NCBI RefSeq assembly: GCF_024346395.1
Contig: NZ_JAGQCW010000002.1
Coordinates: forward strand, 620,001 to 684,000
Length of the DNA: 64,000 nt
Reading direction: 5' to 3'
Origin: Cyanobium sp. AMD-g
GTDB lineage: Bacteria; Cyanobacteriota; Cyanobacteriia; PCC-6307; Cyanobiaceae
Position numbers and translations under genes: made by a program. Numbering within the stretch: position 1 is the first letter of the stretch; each line of letters starts with the position of its first letter. Shown piece after piece: positions 17,521 through 26,177 of the stretch. Below the pieces are notes generated by a model. The model was not told the origin of the DNA. It saw nothing but the letters and a program-made list of their open reading frames with translations, and did no database searches.

Positions 17521-18711
17521 GGGAGGTGGGGCCTGGGGCACGGTGACGGGGCGCCGCCAGTGCAGGCGCCCGTCGGCCGCCGTGCCCCAGCGCAGGGTGT
17601 CCCCCAGGGGCTGCCCCAGCAGCAGCTGCTCCAGCGGCCGCCGTTCGCCCAGCAGGCGCCGGGGGGCCAGGGTGGCTGCGGCGATCGAAGCGGTTACCTG
17701 GCCGCCCCAGCCGGCCAGCCGCCGCACCCCCTCCAGCAGCGGCAGGGTCACGCCGGCCAGGGTGCCGTCCTCCAGCCGGCAACTGCCGTCCTGCACCAGC
17801 AGCAGCCGCTCGTCCCAGCGGTGGCTGCCGTCGGCGAGTCCGTAGGGGGCCAGGGCGTCGCTGACGATCACCACCTGCCGGGGCGCCAGCCGCTGCAGCA
17901 GCACCGCCATGGTGGGGTCCACGTGCACGCCGTCGGCGATCAGCCCCAGGGCCACCTCCCCCTGGCGCAGCGCGGCGCCGACGGGCCCCGGGGCGCGGTG
18001 GTGCAGCCCGGCCATCGCATTGAAGCTGTGGGTGAGCATCCCGACGCCCTGCGTGAAGGCCTGGCTGGCCTGGGCCGCATCGGCGCCGCTGTGGCCCAGG
18101 CTGACCACCACGCCGGCGGCCCGCAGCGCTGCGATCACCTCGGCGGCCCCCTCCAGCTCCGGGGCCAGGGTCACCAGGGCGACATCGGCCTCCGGGCCGC
18201 CCGCGAAGCCGGCGATCAGCCGCTCGAGGGCGGCCCGGCTGGGGGCCTGCAGGTGCTGGGCCGGGTGGGCGCCGCGCCGCTCCGGGGCGAGGAACGGCCC
18301 CTCCAGATGGGCGCCCAGCAGCCGGCAGCGGCCGGGCCGGTGCCTACGGCGGGCCTCGGCCAGCACGGCCAGGGCCTGGCGCAGGGCCTCCGGGGCACAG
18401 GTCACCAGGGTGGGGCAGATGGCCTCCACCCCATCGCGCCAGACCAGCTCCAGCAAGGCCTGCAGGCGTGGCAGATCGCTGGACGTGAGTTCGGGGAAGG
18501 CCAGCCCCAGGCCGCCGTTGATCTGCAGGTCGACCCCCCCCATGGAAAGCCAGTCGCCGCCCCAGTCCTCGCCGGCAGACTGGCTACCCGGTGGCGTGGG
18601 CCGCACCCGGGCGATCAGCCCTTCGCTGTCGACACCAACTCTCCAGCGCGCCTCTGTTTCGTCGCAGGCCAGGTCGTCGCCCGCCAGTCGCAGGTTGCTC
18701 AGCCAGCGCAT
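17518..18711 (-). CDS. nagA: N-acetylglucosamine-6-phosphate deacetylase
   Basis: Amidohydrolase, 397 residues from the ATG at 18711. It deacetylates GlcNAc-6-P in amino-sugar recycling. Metal and catalytic motifs are GGVDLQINGGLG, GAHLEGPFLAPERRGAH with the metal Glu, SLGHSGADA, LTHSFNAMAGLHHR, LIADGVHVDP and the catalytic Asp in VIVSDALAPYG. An upstream ATG (18741) in frame is less likely because of the divergent purE gene. nagB is not in the window. Confidence 0.93.
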   Translation of the reverse strand: MRWLSNLRLAGDDLACDETEARWRVGVDSEGLIARVRPTPPGSQSAGEDWGGDWLSMGGVDLQINGGLGLAFPELTSSDLPRLQALLELVWRDGVEAICPTLVTCAPEALRQALAVLAEARRRHRPGRCRLLGAHLEGPFLAPERRGAHPAQHLQAPSRAALERLIAGFAGGPEADVALVTLAPELEGAAEVIAALRAAGVVVSLGHSGADAAQASQAFTQGVGMLTHSFNAMAGLHHRAPGPVGAALRQGEVALGLIADGVHVDPTMAVLLQRLAPRQVVIVSDALAPYGLADGSHRWDERLLLVQDGSCRLEDGTLAGVTLPLLEGVRRLAGWGGQVTASIAAATLAPRRLLGERRPLEQLLLGQPLGDTLRWGTAADGRLHWRRPVTVPQAPPP

Positions 18712-18760
18712 CCGGGCAGCCACGGGACGGGACAATGCCATCCTCGCCGCCCCCCGCCCC

Positions 18761-19318
18761 ATGGATCCCGCTGCCCCAGCATCCGCGTCTGCCCCACCGC
18801 CTCAGGTGGCGGTGGTGATGGGCAGCGATTCCGACCTGCCGACGCTGGAGCCGGCGGTGCGGATCCTGGCGCAGCTGGGGGTGGCCACCGAAGTGCGGGT
18901 GCTCTCGGCCCATCGCACCCCGCGGGAGATGGCGGACTTCGCCGAGGCGGCCGCCTCCCGGGGCCTGCGGGTGATCATCGCCGGGGCGGGCGGCGCCGCC
19001 CACCTGCCCGGCATGGTGGCGGCCTTCTCGATGCTGCCGGTGATCGGCGTGCCCGTGCGCAGCCAGGCCCTCTCCGGGGTGGATTCGCTGCATTCCATCG
19101 TGCAGATGCCGGCGGGGATCCCGGTGGCGACGGTGGCGATCGGCGGCGGTCTCAACGCCGGTCTTCTGGCGGCCTCGATCCTGGCCATGACCGATCCCGT
19201 GCTCGCGCAGGCCCTGGAGGCTTACCGCCGTGGACTGCACGATCAGGTGGTGGCCAAGGATGGGCGCCTGCAGGCTCTGGGCAGCGCCGCCTACCTGGAG
19301 GCGATGGGCCAGGGATGA
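18761..19318 (+). CDS. purE: N5-carboxyaminoimidazole ribonucleotide mutase
   Basis: Class I PurE, 185 residues, catalysing N5-CAIR to CAIR in purine synthesis. After an Ala/Pro-rich leader the conserved core is clear: VMGSDSDLPTL, SAHRTPREM with the catalytic His, AGAGGAAHLPGM and VIGVPVRSQALSG, ending with the helical tail AQALEAYRRGLHDQVV. It is divergent from nagA. The AI-2E-type transporter gene starts 79 nt downstream. Confidence 0.96.
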   Translation: MDPAAPASASAPPPQVAVVMGSDSDLPTLEPAVRILAQLGVATEVRVLSAHRTPREMADFAEAAASRGLRVIIAGAGGAAHLPGMVAAFSMLPVIGVPVRSQALSGVDSLHSIVQMPAGIPVATVAIGGGLNAGLLAASILAMTDPVLAQALEAYRRGLHDQVVAKDGRLQALGSAAYLEAMGQG

Positions 19319-19397
19319 AGCGCTGGCTGTTGCCGGCCCGGCAGGCCAAGCTGATGGGAGTTCATCGATCCACCGGGGGCGTGCCCGGCTCCCGCTG

Positions 19398-20483
19398 ATG
19401 CTTGAGCGGCTGGTGCTGCCCCCCTGGCTGCGGTTCTCGCTGGCCCTCCCCCTGCTGGTGCTCAACCTGTGGGTGCTGCGCCAGTTGCTGGTGCCCCTGG
19501 CACCGTTCCCGGCCCTGTTCCTGACGGCCGCCCTGCTGGCGTTCCTGCTCGACATCCCCAGCCGCTGGTTGATCCAGCGCGGTCTGCCCCGGCCATTGGC
19601 GCTGCTGCTGGTGCTGGGGCTGAGCCTCTCGGCGGTGGTGCTGGCGGCCCTGGTCCTGGTGCCGCGCCTGGTGGAGCAACTGGGCGACCTGGTGCTGGCC
19701 CTGCCGGGCTGGCTGGCCGAGGGGGAGACCCTGCTGGGCCGGCTGCAGAGCTGGGCCACCGAGCGGGGGCTGCCCACGGATTTCGGTGGGCTCAGCAGCG
19801 ATCTGATCACCCGCACCAGCAAGATCGCCTCCCAGCTGAGCCAGCAGCTGCTGGGAATCCTGGGGGCCACGGTGAGCATCACCGTCAACACGGTGATCGT
19901 CCTGGTGCTGGCGGTGTTCCTGCTGCTGGGGGGCGAAGGCATCGCCAGGGGATTGGCGGAGTGGCTCCCCTCCGGCACTCGGGCCCTGGTGCTCAGCACC
20001 CTCGATCGCACCTTTCGGGGCTACTTCGCCGGCCAGGTGGTGCTGGCCCTGATCCTCAGCGGCGCCCAGAGTCTGGTGTTCACCCTGCTGGGGATCCCGT
20101 ATGGGGTGCTGTTCGCCGTGGCGATCGGTTTCACCACCCTGATCCCCTACGCCAGTGCCCTCACCATCGTGGGGGTGAGCGTGCTGCTGGCCCTGGAGGA
20201 CCCACGCACCGGCCTGGAGGTGCTGGCCGTGGCGATCACGGTCGGCCAGGTGGTCGACCAGGTGATCCAGCCGCGGCTGATGGGGTCGATCGTGGGTCTG
20301 CAACCCGCCTGGCTGCTGATCAGCCTGCCGATCGGCGCCCGGTTGGGGGGCTTGCTGGGTCTGGGGGAATTGCTGGGTCTGCTGCTGGCGGTCCCGGTCG
20401 CCAGCTGCTCCAAGACCTTCCTTGATGCCTGGGCCCTGCGCCTCCGCGCCGAACCGTTCAGGGCTCCGCCGGAGCCGGAATGA
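19398..20483 (+). CDS. AI-2E/PerM-family membrane transporter
   Basis: About 361 residues with the AI-2E transporter family plan: two N-terminal helices, a soluble central region with coiled-coil potential (about 90-160), and a hydrophobic C-terminal half with the family-like [20 protein letters not shown] and [19 protein letters not shown]. Family members are exporters or channels of varied substrates, so transport of autoinducer-2 should not be assumed. The 3' end overlaps convergent cysC by 26 nt. Confidence 0.9.
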   Translation: MLERLVLPPWLRFSLALPLLVLNLWVLRQLLVPLAPFPALFLTAALLAFLLDIPSRWLIQRGLPRPLALLLVLGLSLSAVVLAALVLVPRLVEQLGDLVLALPGWLAEGETLLGRLQSWATERGLPTDFGGLSSDLITRTSKIASQLSQQLLGILGATVSITVNTVIVLVLAVFLLLGGEGIARGLAEWLPSGTRALVLSTLDRTFRGYFAGQVVLALILSGAQSLVFTLLGIPYGVLFAVAIGFTTLIPYASALTIVGVSVLLALEDPRTGLEVLAVAITVGQVVDQVIQPRLMGSIVGLQPAWLLISLPIGARLGGLLGLGELLGLLLAVPVASCSKTFLDAWALRLRAEPFRAPPEPE

Positions 20484-21093
20484 TGCCGCGCCGCGCCAGT
20501 TCGGCAATCACCTGGGCCACCGAGTCCTCGAGGCTCTGCTCCCCGGTGGCCACCCGCAGCTCGGGGGCCTCGGGGGCCTCGTAGGGGCTGGAAATGCCGG
20601 TGAACTCCTTGATCTCCCCCGCCCTGGCCTTGGCGTAGAGCCCCTTGGTGTCCCGCTGCTCGCAGACCGCCAGGTCGGCGGCGCAGTGAATCTCGAGGAA
20701 ATCGCCCGCCTCCACCAGCTCCCGGGCCCGCTGGCGGTCGGCCCGGAAGGGGGAGACGAAGGCGGTAAGCACCACCACGCCGGCATCGAGGAACAGCTTG
20801 GCCACCTCACCGATGCGGCGGATGTTCTCCTCGCGGTCGGCGTCGGAGAAGCCCAGATCGCTGCACAGCCCGTGGCGGACGTTGTCGCCATCGAGCACGT
20901 AGCAGGCAAGCCCCTGCTCGAACAGGGCCGAATTCACCGCATTGGCCAGGGTGCTCTTCCCCGCCCCGGAGAGCCCCGTGAACCAGAGGATGGCGCTGCG
21001 GTGGCCCCGCTGGTGGGCCCGGGCGGCGCGGGTCACGGTGGAATGGTGCCAGACGATGTTGGTGGCCTTGGCCGGCGAGGTCATCTCGGACAC
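20458..21093 (-). CDS. cysC: adenylylsulfate kinase
   Basis: APS kinase, 211 residues, phosphorylating adenylylsulfate to PAPS for sulfate assimilation or sulfation. The P-loop is GLSGAGKS (about 40-47). [16 protein letters not shown], the [13 protein letters not shown] segment and the lid [19 protein letters not shown] are all canonical. The N-terminal [11 protein letters not shown] is also typical. It lies 35 nt downstream of nothing on its strand except the SUI1-type gene, which ends further downstream of the window order; the two are separately started. Confidence 0.96.
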   Translation of the reverse strand: MSEMTSPAKATNIVWHHSTVTRAARAHQRGHRSAILWFTGLSGAGKSTLANAVNSALFEQGLACYVLDGDNVRHGLCSDLGFSDADREENIRRIGEVAKLFLDAGVVVLTAFVSPFRADRQRARELVEAGDFLEIHCAADLAVCEQRDTKGLYAKARAGEIKEFTGISSPYEAPEAPELRVATGEQSLEDSVAQVIAELARRGIIPAPAEP

Positions 21094-21128
21094 GGAAACG
21101 GGGCGGGGGCTTCGGGCCGCATTCTCCC

Positions 21129-21455
21129 CTACCCCCCCGCTTGCTTCGGCCGGAACCCCTCTGCCACCAGCTCAGCCAGGGTGAGGGCCACCTGGTCGCC
21201 CTGGAGTTCGATCACGCCGTCTTTGAGGGTGCCGCCGGTGCCGGCGCGGGTCTTGAGCCGCTGCAGCAAGGCGCGGGCTTCGACGTCTGGAATCTCCAGC
21301 CCCGTGACCGCCGTGACCAGCTTGCCGCCCTTGCCCGCCTTGGTGCGCTGCACCCGCACCCGCTGCTGGGCCCTGGCCACGCCAGGGCCACCGGGGGACG
21401 GTGGCCGTTGCAGGCTCTCCGAGCCACTGAACTCCCTCCAACCGCCCTTAGGCAT
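21129..21455 (-). CDS. SUI1/eIF1-like translation factor (YciH family)
   Basis: A 108-residue protein with a disordered N-terminus and a SUI1 domain. Visible features are [21 protein letters not shown], a basic beta-hairpin region, the [16 protein letters not shown] core and a C-terminal helix. Bacterial YciH proteins resemble eIF1 and have been linked to start-codon selection. Its start overlaps the end of the PhyH-type gene by 8 nt, so the two are probably cotranscribed and translationally coupled; cysC follows 35 nt further on. Confidence 0.92.
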   Translation of the reverse strand: MPKGGWREFSGSESLQRPPSPGGPGVARAQQRVRVQRTKAGKGGKLVTAVTGLEIPDVEARALLQRLKTRAGTGGTLKDGVIELQGDQVALTLAELVAEGFRPKQAGG

Positions 21456-22458
21456 GGGTGCGGCCCCCCCTGAAGAGCTGCTTCATGCGGCGGCCGGCGG
21501 CGGACACCAACCGGGACGGCAAGGATCTGGATCGCATCGTTTCAGGTAGAGACGGCGGTTCGGAGAAGTCGTAGCCCTCCCCGACGCGATGGCGGGCCAT
21601 GGCCTTGTGATTGGCGGCGGCGGTGTAGTGGCAGACGTAGGAGCGGCGGGTGCGCGAAGGATCGGCCATAGCGGTACCGCCGTGAACCAGCGCCCCGTGC
21701 CAGATCAGCAGGTCGCCGCGCCTGGGCAGGTAGGTGCTCGGTGTCCAGCCCTGCTGGTTGATCAAGGCGCTCAGGTAATGGCCATAGCCTGCGGCTGTCT
21801 GAGGGTCGGTGTTGCGGCTGGCCAGAATTCCGCCCTGGTTCCAGTCATAGAACTGATGCTCCGACAGGAGGTGGGAACCCTTGTAATACACAAGCGGCCC
21901 GGCCTGATCGCTGATGTCTTCCAGGGGAATCCAGGCTGCGGCCAGATGGCCCAGCCGGTTGTGATGGTGCACGTAGGAGAAGTCCTGGTGCAAGGATTGT
22001 TCGCTGCTTTTCCAGAAGGTGAGCGATTGAATCAGGGCCGGTGCCGATCCGAAGAGCTCATCGAGAAAAGCGATGATGGGCTCTGAGAAGGCAAGATCGC
22101 GGGCTGAATCGAAGTAGCGATGCAGGTCATTGAGCTTGAGCCCGGGTCCTGCCTGGCGCAAATCTGTGATGCCCAACATTGGAAGATTACGTAGAACCCT
22201 GGCTTCGTAGTGATCGGCATTGCCATCAATGCCGATCAGGCCATACAGCAGGGAGGCCTGGGCCAGGCGCGGCAGGTCGTCCAGGTCGGCGTCCACCCGG
22301 TTGAGCAGGACAGGGTCCATCACCTGCGGAAAGATGATCACACCGTCTCGAAGGAACTGCAGCACCTCCGGTGAATAGATCTGACACGCCACTTCGGGCT
22401 GCTGGCGATACAGCCGTTCCGCCAGCGTCAGGGACGAGAGGTAGTGGTGGGGGAGCAT
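21448..22458 (-). CDS. phytanoyl-CoA dioxygenase (PhyH)-family protein
   Basis: About 336 residues from the ATG at 22458. A double-stranded beta-helix Fe(II)/2-oxoglutarate dioxygenase is indicated by the HxD motif in SLHQDFSYVHHHN, the distal His in LIWHGALVHGG and a following Arg-rich segment (DPSRTRRSYVCHYTA) suited to 2-oxoglutarate binding. Members hydroxylate diverse small molecules, so the substrate is open. Base composition is slightly less GC-rich than its neighbours, with more ordinary codons, which could reflect later acquisition. It is followed by the SUI1-type gene and divergent from trpB. Confidence 0.85.
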   Translation of the reverse strand: MLPHHYLSSLTLAERLYRQQPEVACQIYSPEVLQFLRDGVIIFPQVMDPVLLNRVDADLDDLPRLAQASLLYGLIGIDGNADHYEARVLRNLPMLGITDLRQAGPGLKLNDLHRYFDSARDLAFSEPIIAFLDELFGSAPALIQSLTFWKSSEQSLHQDFSYVHHHNRLGHLAAAWIPLEDISDQAGPLVYYKGSHLLSEHQFYDWNQGGILASRNTDPQTAAGYGHYLSALINQQGWTPSTYLPRRGDLLIWHGALVHGGTAMADPSRTRRSYVCHYTAAANHKAMARHRVGEGYDFSEPPSLPETMRSRSLPSRLVSAAGRRMKQLFRGGRTHA

Positions 22459-22595
22459 CTCTGGCGATCGTTTGGAACGGGGCCGGCAGCCGCTGCCTCC
22501 CCTGATTCTGCGGAGGCTCGCTGGAATCCCAGGGTCCCTCCCAGCCGTGCCGGGTGGTGCCTCCCTACTCTGAATCATCCCCTTCAGTGCCTCCG

Positions 22596-23855
22596 GTGAC
22601 CAGCACCGTCCCTACCCGCCGCGTCGATCCGGCCGAGCTGCAGCCGTCGGTCCGCCCGGATGGCCTGGGCCGTTTCGGCCCCTTCGGCGGTCAGTACGTG
22701 CCCGAAACCCTGATGCCCGCCCTGGCGGAGCTGGAGGCCGCCGCCGCCGAGGCCTGGGCCGATCCCGCCTTCACCGCCCGGCTGGACCACCTGCTGCGTC
22801 ATTACGTCGGGCGACCTACGCCGCTCTATGAAGCCGAGCGCCTCACGGCCCATTACCGCCGCGAGGAGGGCGGCCCGCGCCTGTGGCTGAAGCGCGAGGA
22901 CCTCAACCACACCGGCGCCCACAAGATCAACAACGCCCTGGGCCAGGCCCTGCTGGCGTTGCGGATGGGCAAGCAGCGGATCATCGCCGAAACCGGCGCC
23001 GGCCAGCACGGGGTGGCCACGGCCACGGTCTGCGCCCGCTTCGGGCTGGAGTGCGTCATTTACATGGGCGCCGAAGACATGCGCCGCCAGGCCCTGAACG
23101 TGTTCCGGATGCGACTGCTGGGGGCCACCGTCCAGCCCGTCACCGCCGGCACCGCCACCCTCAAGGACGCCACCAGCGAAGCCATCCGCGATTGGGTCAC
23201 CAACGTCGAGACGACCCATTACATCCTCGGCTCGGTGGCCGGTCCGCACCCCTACCCGATGCTGGTGCGGGATTTCCATGCCGTGATCGGCCAGGAAGCC
23301 AGGTCCCAGTGCCTGGAGGCCTTCGGCCGGCTGCCGGATGTGCTGATCGCCTGTGTGGGCGGCGGCTCCAACGCCATGGGCCTGTTCCATCCCTTCGTTG
23401 AGGACGCCGATGTGCGCCTGATCGGCGTGGAGGCGGCCGGCGAGGGTGTGGCCACGGGCCGCCATGCCGCCACGATCACCGAAGGGCGGGTGGGGGTGCT
23501 GCACGGCGCCATGAGCCTGCTGCTGCAGGACGATGAAGGCCAGGTGCAGGAGGCCCATTCGATCAGTGCCGGCCTCGATTACCCGGGCGTGGGGCCGGAG
23601 CACAGCTACCTCAAGGGCATCGGCCGGGCGGAGTACGCCGCCGTCACCGACGCCCAGGCCCTTGAAGCCCTGCAACGGGTGAGCGAGCTGGAGGGGATCA
23701 TCCCTGCCCTGGAGACGGCCCATGCCTTCGCCTGGCTGGAAACGCTCTGCCCCACCCTCGCCCCCGGCACCGAAGTGGTGCTCAATCTCTCCGGCCGCGG
23801 CGACAAGGACGTCAACACGGTGGCGGAGAAGCTGGGCGACGGCCTGGCCGGATAG
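22596..23855 (+). CDS. trpB: tryptophan synthase beta chain
   Basis: TrpB1-type PLP enzyme, 419 residues, condensing indole and serine. Landmarks are [18 protein letters not shown] near the N-terminus, [20 protein letters not shown] carrying the PLP lysine, [41 protein letters not shown] and [13 protein letters not shown] at the end. The start is GTG, with two in-frame GTG choices (22587, 22596); 22596 gives the family-like MTST opening. trpA is not in the window, as is usual for dispersed cyanobacterial trp genes. Confidence 0.97.
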   Translation: MTSTVPTRRVDPAELQPSVRPDGLGRFGPFGGQYVPETLMPALAELEAAAAEAWADPAFTARLDHLLRHYVGRPTPLYEAERLTAHYRREEGGPRLWLKREDLNHTGAHKINNALGQALLALRMGKQRIIAETGAGQHGVATATVCARFGLECVIYMGAEDMRRQALNVFRMRLLGATVQPVTAGTATLKDATSEAIRDWVTNVETTHYILGSVAGPHPYPMLVRDFHAVIGQEARSQCLEAFGRLPDVLIACVGGGSNAMGLFHPFVEDADVRLIGVEAAGEGVATGRHAATITEGRVGVLHGAMSLLLQDDEGQVQEAHSISAGLDYPGVGPEHSYLKGIGRAEYAAVTDAQALEALQRVSELEGIIPALETAHAFAWLETLCPTLAPGTEVVLNLSGRGDKDVNTVAEKLGDGLAG

Positions 23856-23885
23856 GTTTCCCGCCCCGCTCGCCAGGCTGTGGCC

Positions 23886-24671
23886 TCAGAGCGGATCCTG
23901 CTCCCAGGGGAATCGGGGCAGCTTGTTGAGGCCCTCCTGCATGTGGCGGGCCCAGACATCCATGGTGTGCTGGATTTCCGGGGCCTCCTTTTCGAGTTTG
24001 AGGTGGCGGCCCACCTTGAATTCGTCACGGCGCACCAGGGCGATCTCGAAGGGGGGGCCCACGGTGAGATTGGAGCGGCGGGTCACGATCTCTGACACCA
24101 GGCAGAGGCGTGCCGCGTCCTCCAGGGAGAGGTCCGGTCGGCCGATGTAATCGAGGGGAGGTTTGCCGTACTTGGTTTCGCCGATCTGCAGGAAGGGGGT
24201 GTCGGCGGTGGCCATGATCGCGTTGCCCTGGGGATACACCATGTAGAGCCCGTGGGGCTGGCCCGCGATCTGGCCGCCCAGGATGAAGCTGGCCTCGCCG
24301 CTGGCACCCGCCTGGCGCAGGTTGGGATTGAACTCCTTCTGGACCATCACATTGAGGCGGCCGATGTAATCGGCCACCTCAAACAGATAGCGGGCGGTGA
24401 GCATGCTTGGTCCCGCCGGGGGGTCGTCCTGGCGGCTCCACTGGGGACTGGGACCGGCTCCGTGGTTCTCGATGTCGCGGCGGATGCGATTGAGCACGGC
24501 CTGCGTGGTACCCAGATTGCCGGCTGCCATCAGCACGAACAGCCGATCCGGAGCCGGCGCCAGCACATGCATCTTGCTGTAGCTGGAGATGTAATCGACG
24601 CCTGCGTTGGTGCGGGAATCGGAGGCGAACACCAGGCCGCTCTGGAGCAGAAAACCGAGGCAATAGGTCAT
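23886..24671 (-). CDS. Anbu proteasome-like protease
   Basis: 261 residues, the COG3484 Ntn-hydrolase called Anbu, a bacterial relative of HslV and proteasome beta subunits. After Met the sequence begins TYCLGFLLQSGLVFASDSRT, so Thr is placed as the N-terminal nucleophile, followed by NAGVDYISSYSKMHVL. Other family signatures are SFILGGQIAG, QIGETKYGKPPLDY and TRRSNLTVGPP. The ATG shares one base with the hrcA stop (TGATG), so Anbu is made from the hrcA message. The transglutaminase-like and alpha-E partner genes I associate with anbu clusters are absent here. Its substrates are unknown. Confidence 0.93.
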   Translation of the reverse strand: MTYCLGFLLQSGLVFASDSRTNAGVDYISSYSKMHVLAPAPDRLFVLMAAGNLGTTQAVLNRIRRDIENHGAGPSPQWSRQDDPPAGPSMLTARYLFEVADYIGRLNVMVQKEFNPNLRQAGASGEASFILGGQIAGQPHGLYMVYPQGNAIMATADTPFLQIGETKYGKPPLDYIGRPDLSLEDAARLCLVSEIVTRRSNLTVGPPFEIALVRRDEFKVGRHLKLEKEAPEIQHTMDVWARHMQEGLNKLPRFPWEQDPL

Positions 24672-25681
24672 CAGCTGAGCAGCCTCTCCAGGATCGAGGC
24701 CACCGACTGAACCGCTGCCCGGGCGGTGGCGTAAGCCATGCGCATCGGCCCCACCAACGCCACCTGGCCGCGGCCGCCGTGGCCCGTGCGGTAGGTGGCC
24801 TGGACCACCGAGCATTGGCCGAGGGCGGCGTGGGGGTGTTCTGTGCCGATCCAGATCGCATCGCTGGCGATGGCGGCGGGGTCGCCGGTGAGCCCCAGCA
24901 GGGTGCGGGGGCCATGCTCCACCAGCTGCACCACCGGAAGCAGGCTGGAACTGTGGCTGAATTCCGGCTGGGCCAGCAGACCCCCCAGGCCCGCCGCCAC
25001 TACGGCGTCGAGCTCCTCGCTGCGGATGCGGCTGTGGCTGTCGAGGGCCTGGCGCAGCAGGCCGCCGCTGCGGCGCAATTCGGCTGGCAGTCGCTCCCAG
25101 GGGATACGCCCGTCGCCGTTGGCGCGGAGCTGTTGGTTGCTCCAGCGCTCCAGGATCGGCAGCTCCTCCTCCAGGCCGGCGCCAAGGCGCAGGTTCAGGC
25201 TGGTGCTGAAGTCGGGTCCCTGGACGAGGAACACCAGGAGGCGGTCGCCGCTGGGCACCAGCCGCACCGCCTGCAACAGAGGACTGGGGCGCTGGGGTCG
25301 GGTGATCAGGCTGAGCAGGCCGGTCAGGTCGGCCAGGCGGCGGGCCAGGTGCAGCAGCAGGTCATCCAGGGCGGCCCACTGCAGGCTGATTCCGGCCAGC
25401 TCCCGCTCCAGCTGCAGGGCGGCGGCCCCCGGGGCCGGCAACAACTGATCGACGTAGAGGCGGTAGCCCCGCTGGCTGGGGATCCGGCCGGCGGAGGTGT
25501 GGGGCTGGGTCAGCAGGCCGCGTTGTTCCAGGGCCCCCATGGCCGTGCGCACGGTGGCGGGGCTGGCGGGCAGCCCAAAGCGACGCACCAGCGTGCTGCT
25601 GCCCACGGGCTCGACGGTGTCCACGTAGTGCCGCACCGTGGCCCGTAGGACCTCCTGTTGTCGGCGCGGCAGCGTGTCCAA
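24671..25681 (-). CDS. hrcA: heat-inducible transcription repressor HrcA
   Basis: Full-length HrcA, 336 residues. The N-terminal winged helix is clear: RRQQEVLRATVRHYVDTVEP, then GSSTLVRRFGLPASPATVR and LTQPHTSAGRIPSQRGYRLYVD. The rest is the HrcA GAF-like and insertion region, ending with QVALVGPMRMAYATARAAV. HrcA represses chaperone genes via CIRCE elements. No full CIRCE is seen in its own upstream region. A TAGGAT box is 37 nt upstream. It is cotranscribed with anbu through a one-base overlap. Confidence 0.96.
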   Translation of the reverse strand: MDTLPRRQQEVLRATVRHYVDTVEPVGSSTLVRRFGLPASPATVRTAMGALEQRGLLTQPHTSAGRIPSQRGYRLYVDQLLPAPGAAALQLERELAGISLQWAALDDLLLHLARRLADLTGLLSLITRPQRPSPLLQAVRLVPSGDRLLVFLVQGPDFSTSLNLRLGAGLEEELPILERWSNQQLRANGDGRIPWERLPAELRRSGGLLRQALDSHSRIRSEELDAVVAAGLGGLLAQPEFSHSSSLLPVVQLVEHGPRTLLGLTGDPAAIASDAIWIGTEHPHAALGQCSVVQATYRTGHGGRGQVALVGPMRMAYATARAAVQSVASILERLLS

Positions 25682-25717
25682 GGACGGTGGGGAAACAGGA
25701 AGGAAAACAGATTTTTA

Positions 25718-25723
25718 ATCCTA
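25718..25723 (-). promoter_or_regulatory. candidate -10 box of hrcA-anbu
   Basis: Minus strand reads TACCTAGGATTAAAAATC. The TAGGAT hexamer is 37 nt upstream of the hrcA ATG in an unusually AT-rich patch. A GGCACTCC stretch upstream resembles only part of a CIRCE half-site. Confidence 0.45.
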
Positions 25724-25760
25724 GGTAAGCGGAGTGCCTTCCCAGGCCCGGCACGGGGGC

Positions 25761-26123
25761 TCAGTAACGGGGAACCTGGGGATCCACCTCCCGGCTCCAG
25801 GCGTCGATGCCCCCCTTCAGATTCCAGACCTCCCCAAAGCCCCGTTCCTGGATCAGCCAGCAGCCGAAGTCCCAGCTGCGGATGCCGGCATGGCAGAGCA
25901 CCACCAGCGGCTGCTGCCGGTCGAGCCGGCTCTCGAGATCCGGCAGCCACTCCCGGTGGCGGCTCAGGGGCAGATGCAGCACCTCAAGCGGCAACCTGGC
26001 CAGGGCCAGTTCTCCGTCCTCGCGCACATCCACGATCCGGAGCGGCTCGCCGGCCTCGAGGCGCCGTTGCAGCTCCGCGGCGGTGAGCGTCCGGGGGGTC
26101 CCCGGGCGGGTCGTCTCGTCCAT
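25761..26123 (-). CDS. rhodanese-domain protein
   Basis: A 120-residue single rhodanese domain. LTAAELQRRLEAGEPLRIVDVRE is the N-terminal part of the fold (quoted ends only matter: LTAAEL and VDVRE). The active cysteine is in VLCHAGIRS, followed by the usual NLKGGIDAW near the C-terminus. Such proteins carry sulfane sulfur or bind other ligands. The loop CHAGIRS differs from the CRSG/CxxGxR of canonical sulfurtransferases but keeps Cys and Arg in register. It lies 79 nt from hrcA on the same strand and is divergent from the DUF3352 gene. Confidence 0.9.
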   Translation of the reverse strand: MDETTRPGTPRTLTAAELQRRLEAGEPLRIVDVREDGELALARLPLEVLHLPLSRHREWLPDLESRLDRQQPLVVLCHAGIRSWDFGCWLIQERGFGEVWNLKGGIDAWSREVDPQVPRY

Positions 26124-26177
26124 GGCGGGCGTCGGAGGGGGGGTGGCGTCAGGATGGTCCCATCCTGCTGAGTACGC

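Noticed and set aside
25682-25760. CIRCE element upstream of hrcA
   Set aside because: Only a partial half-site-like GGCACTCC is present. The inverted repeat TTAGCACTC-N9-GAGTGCTAA is not found.
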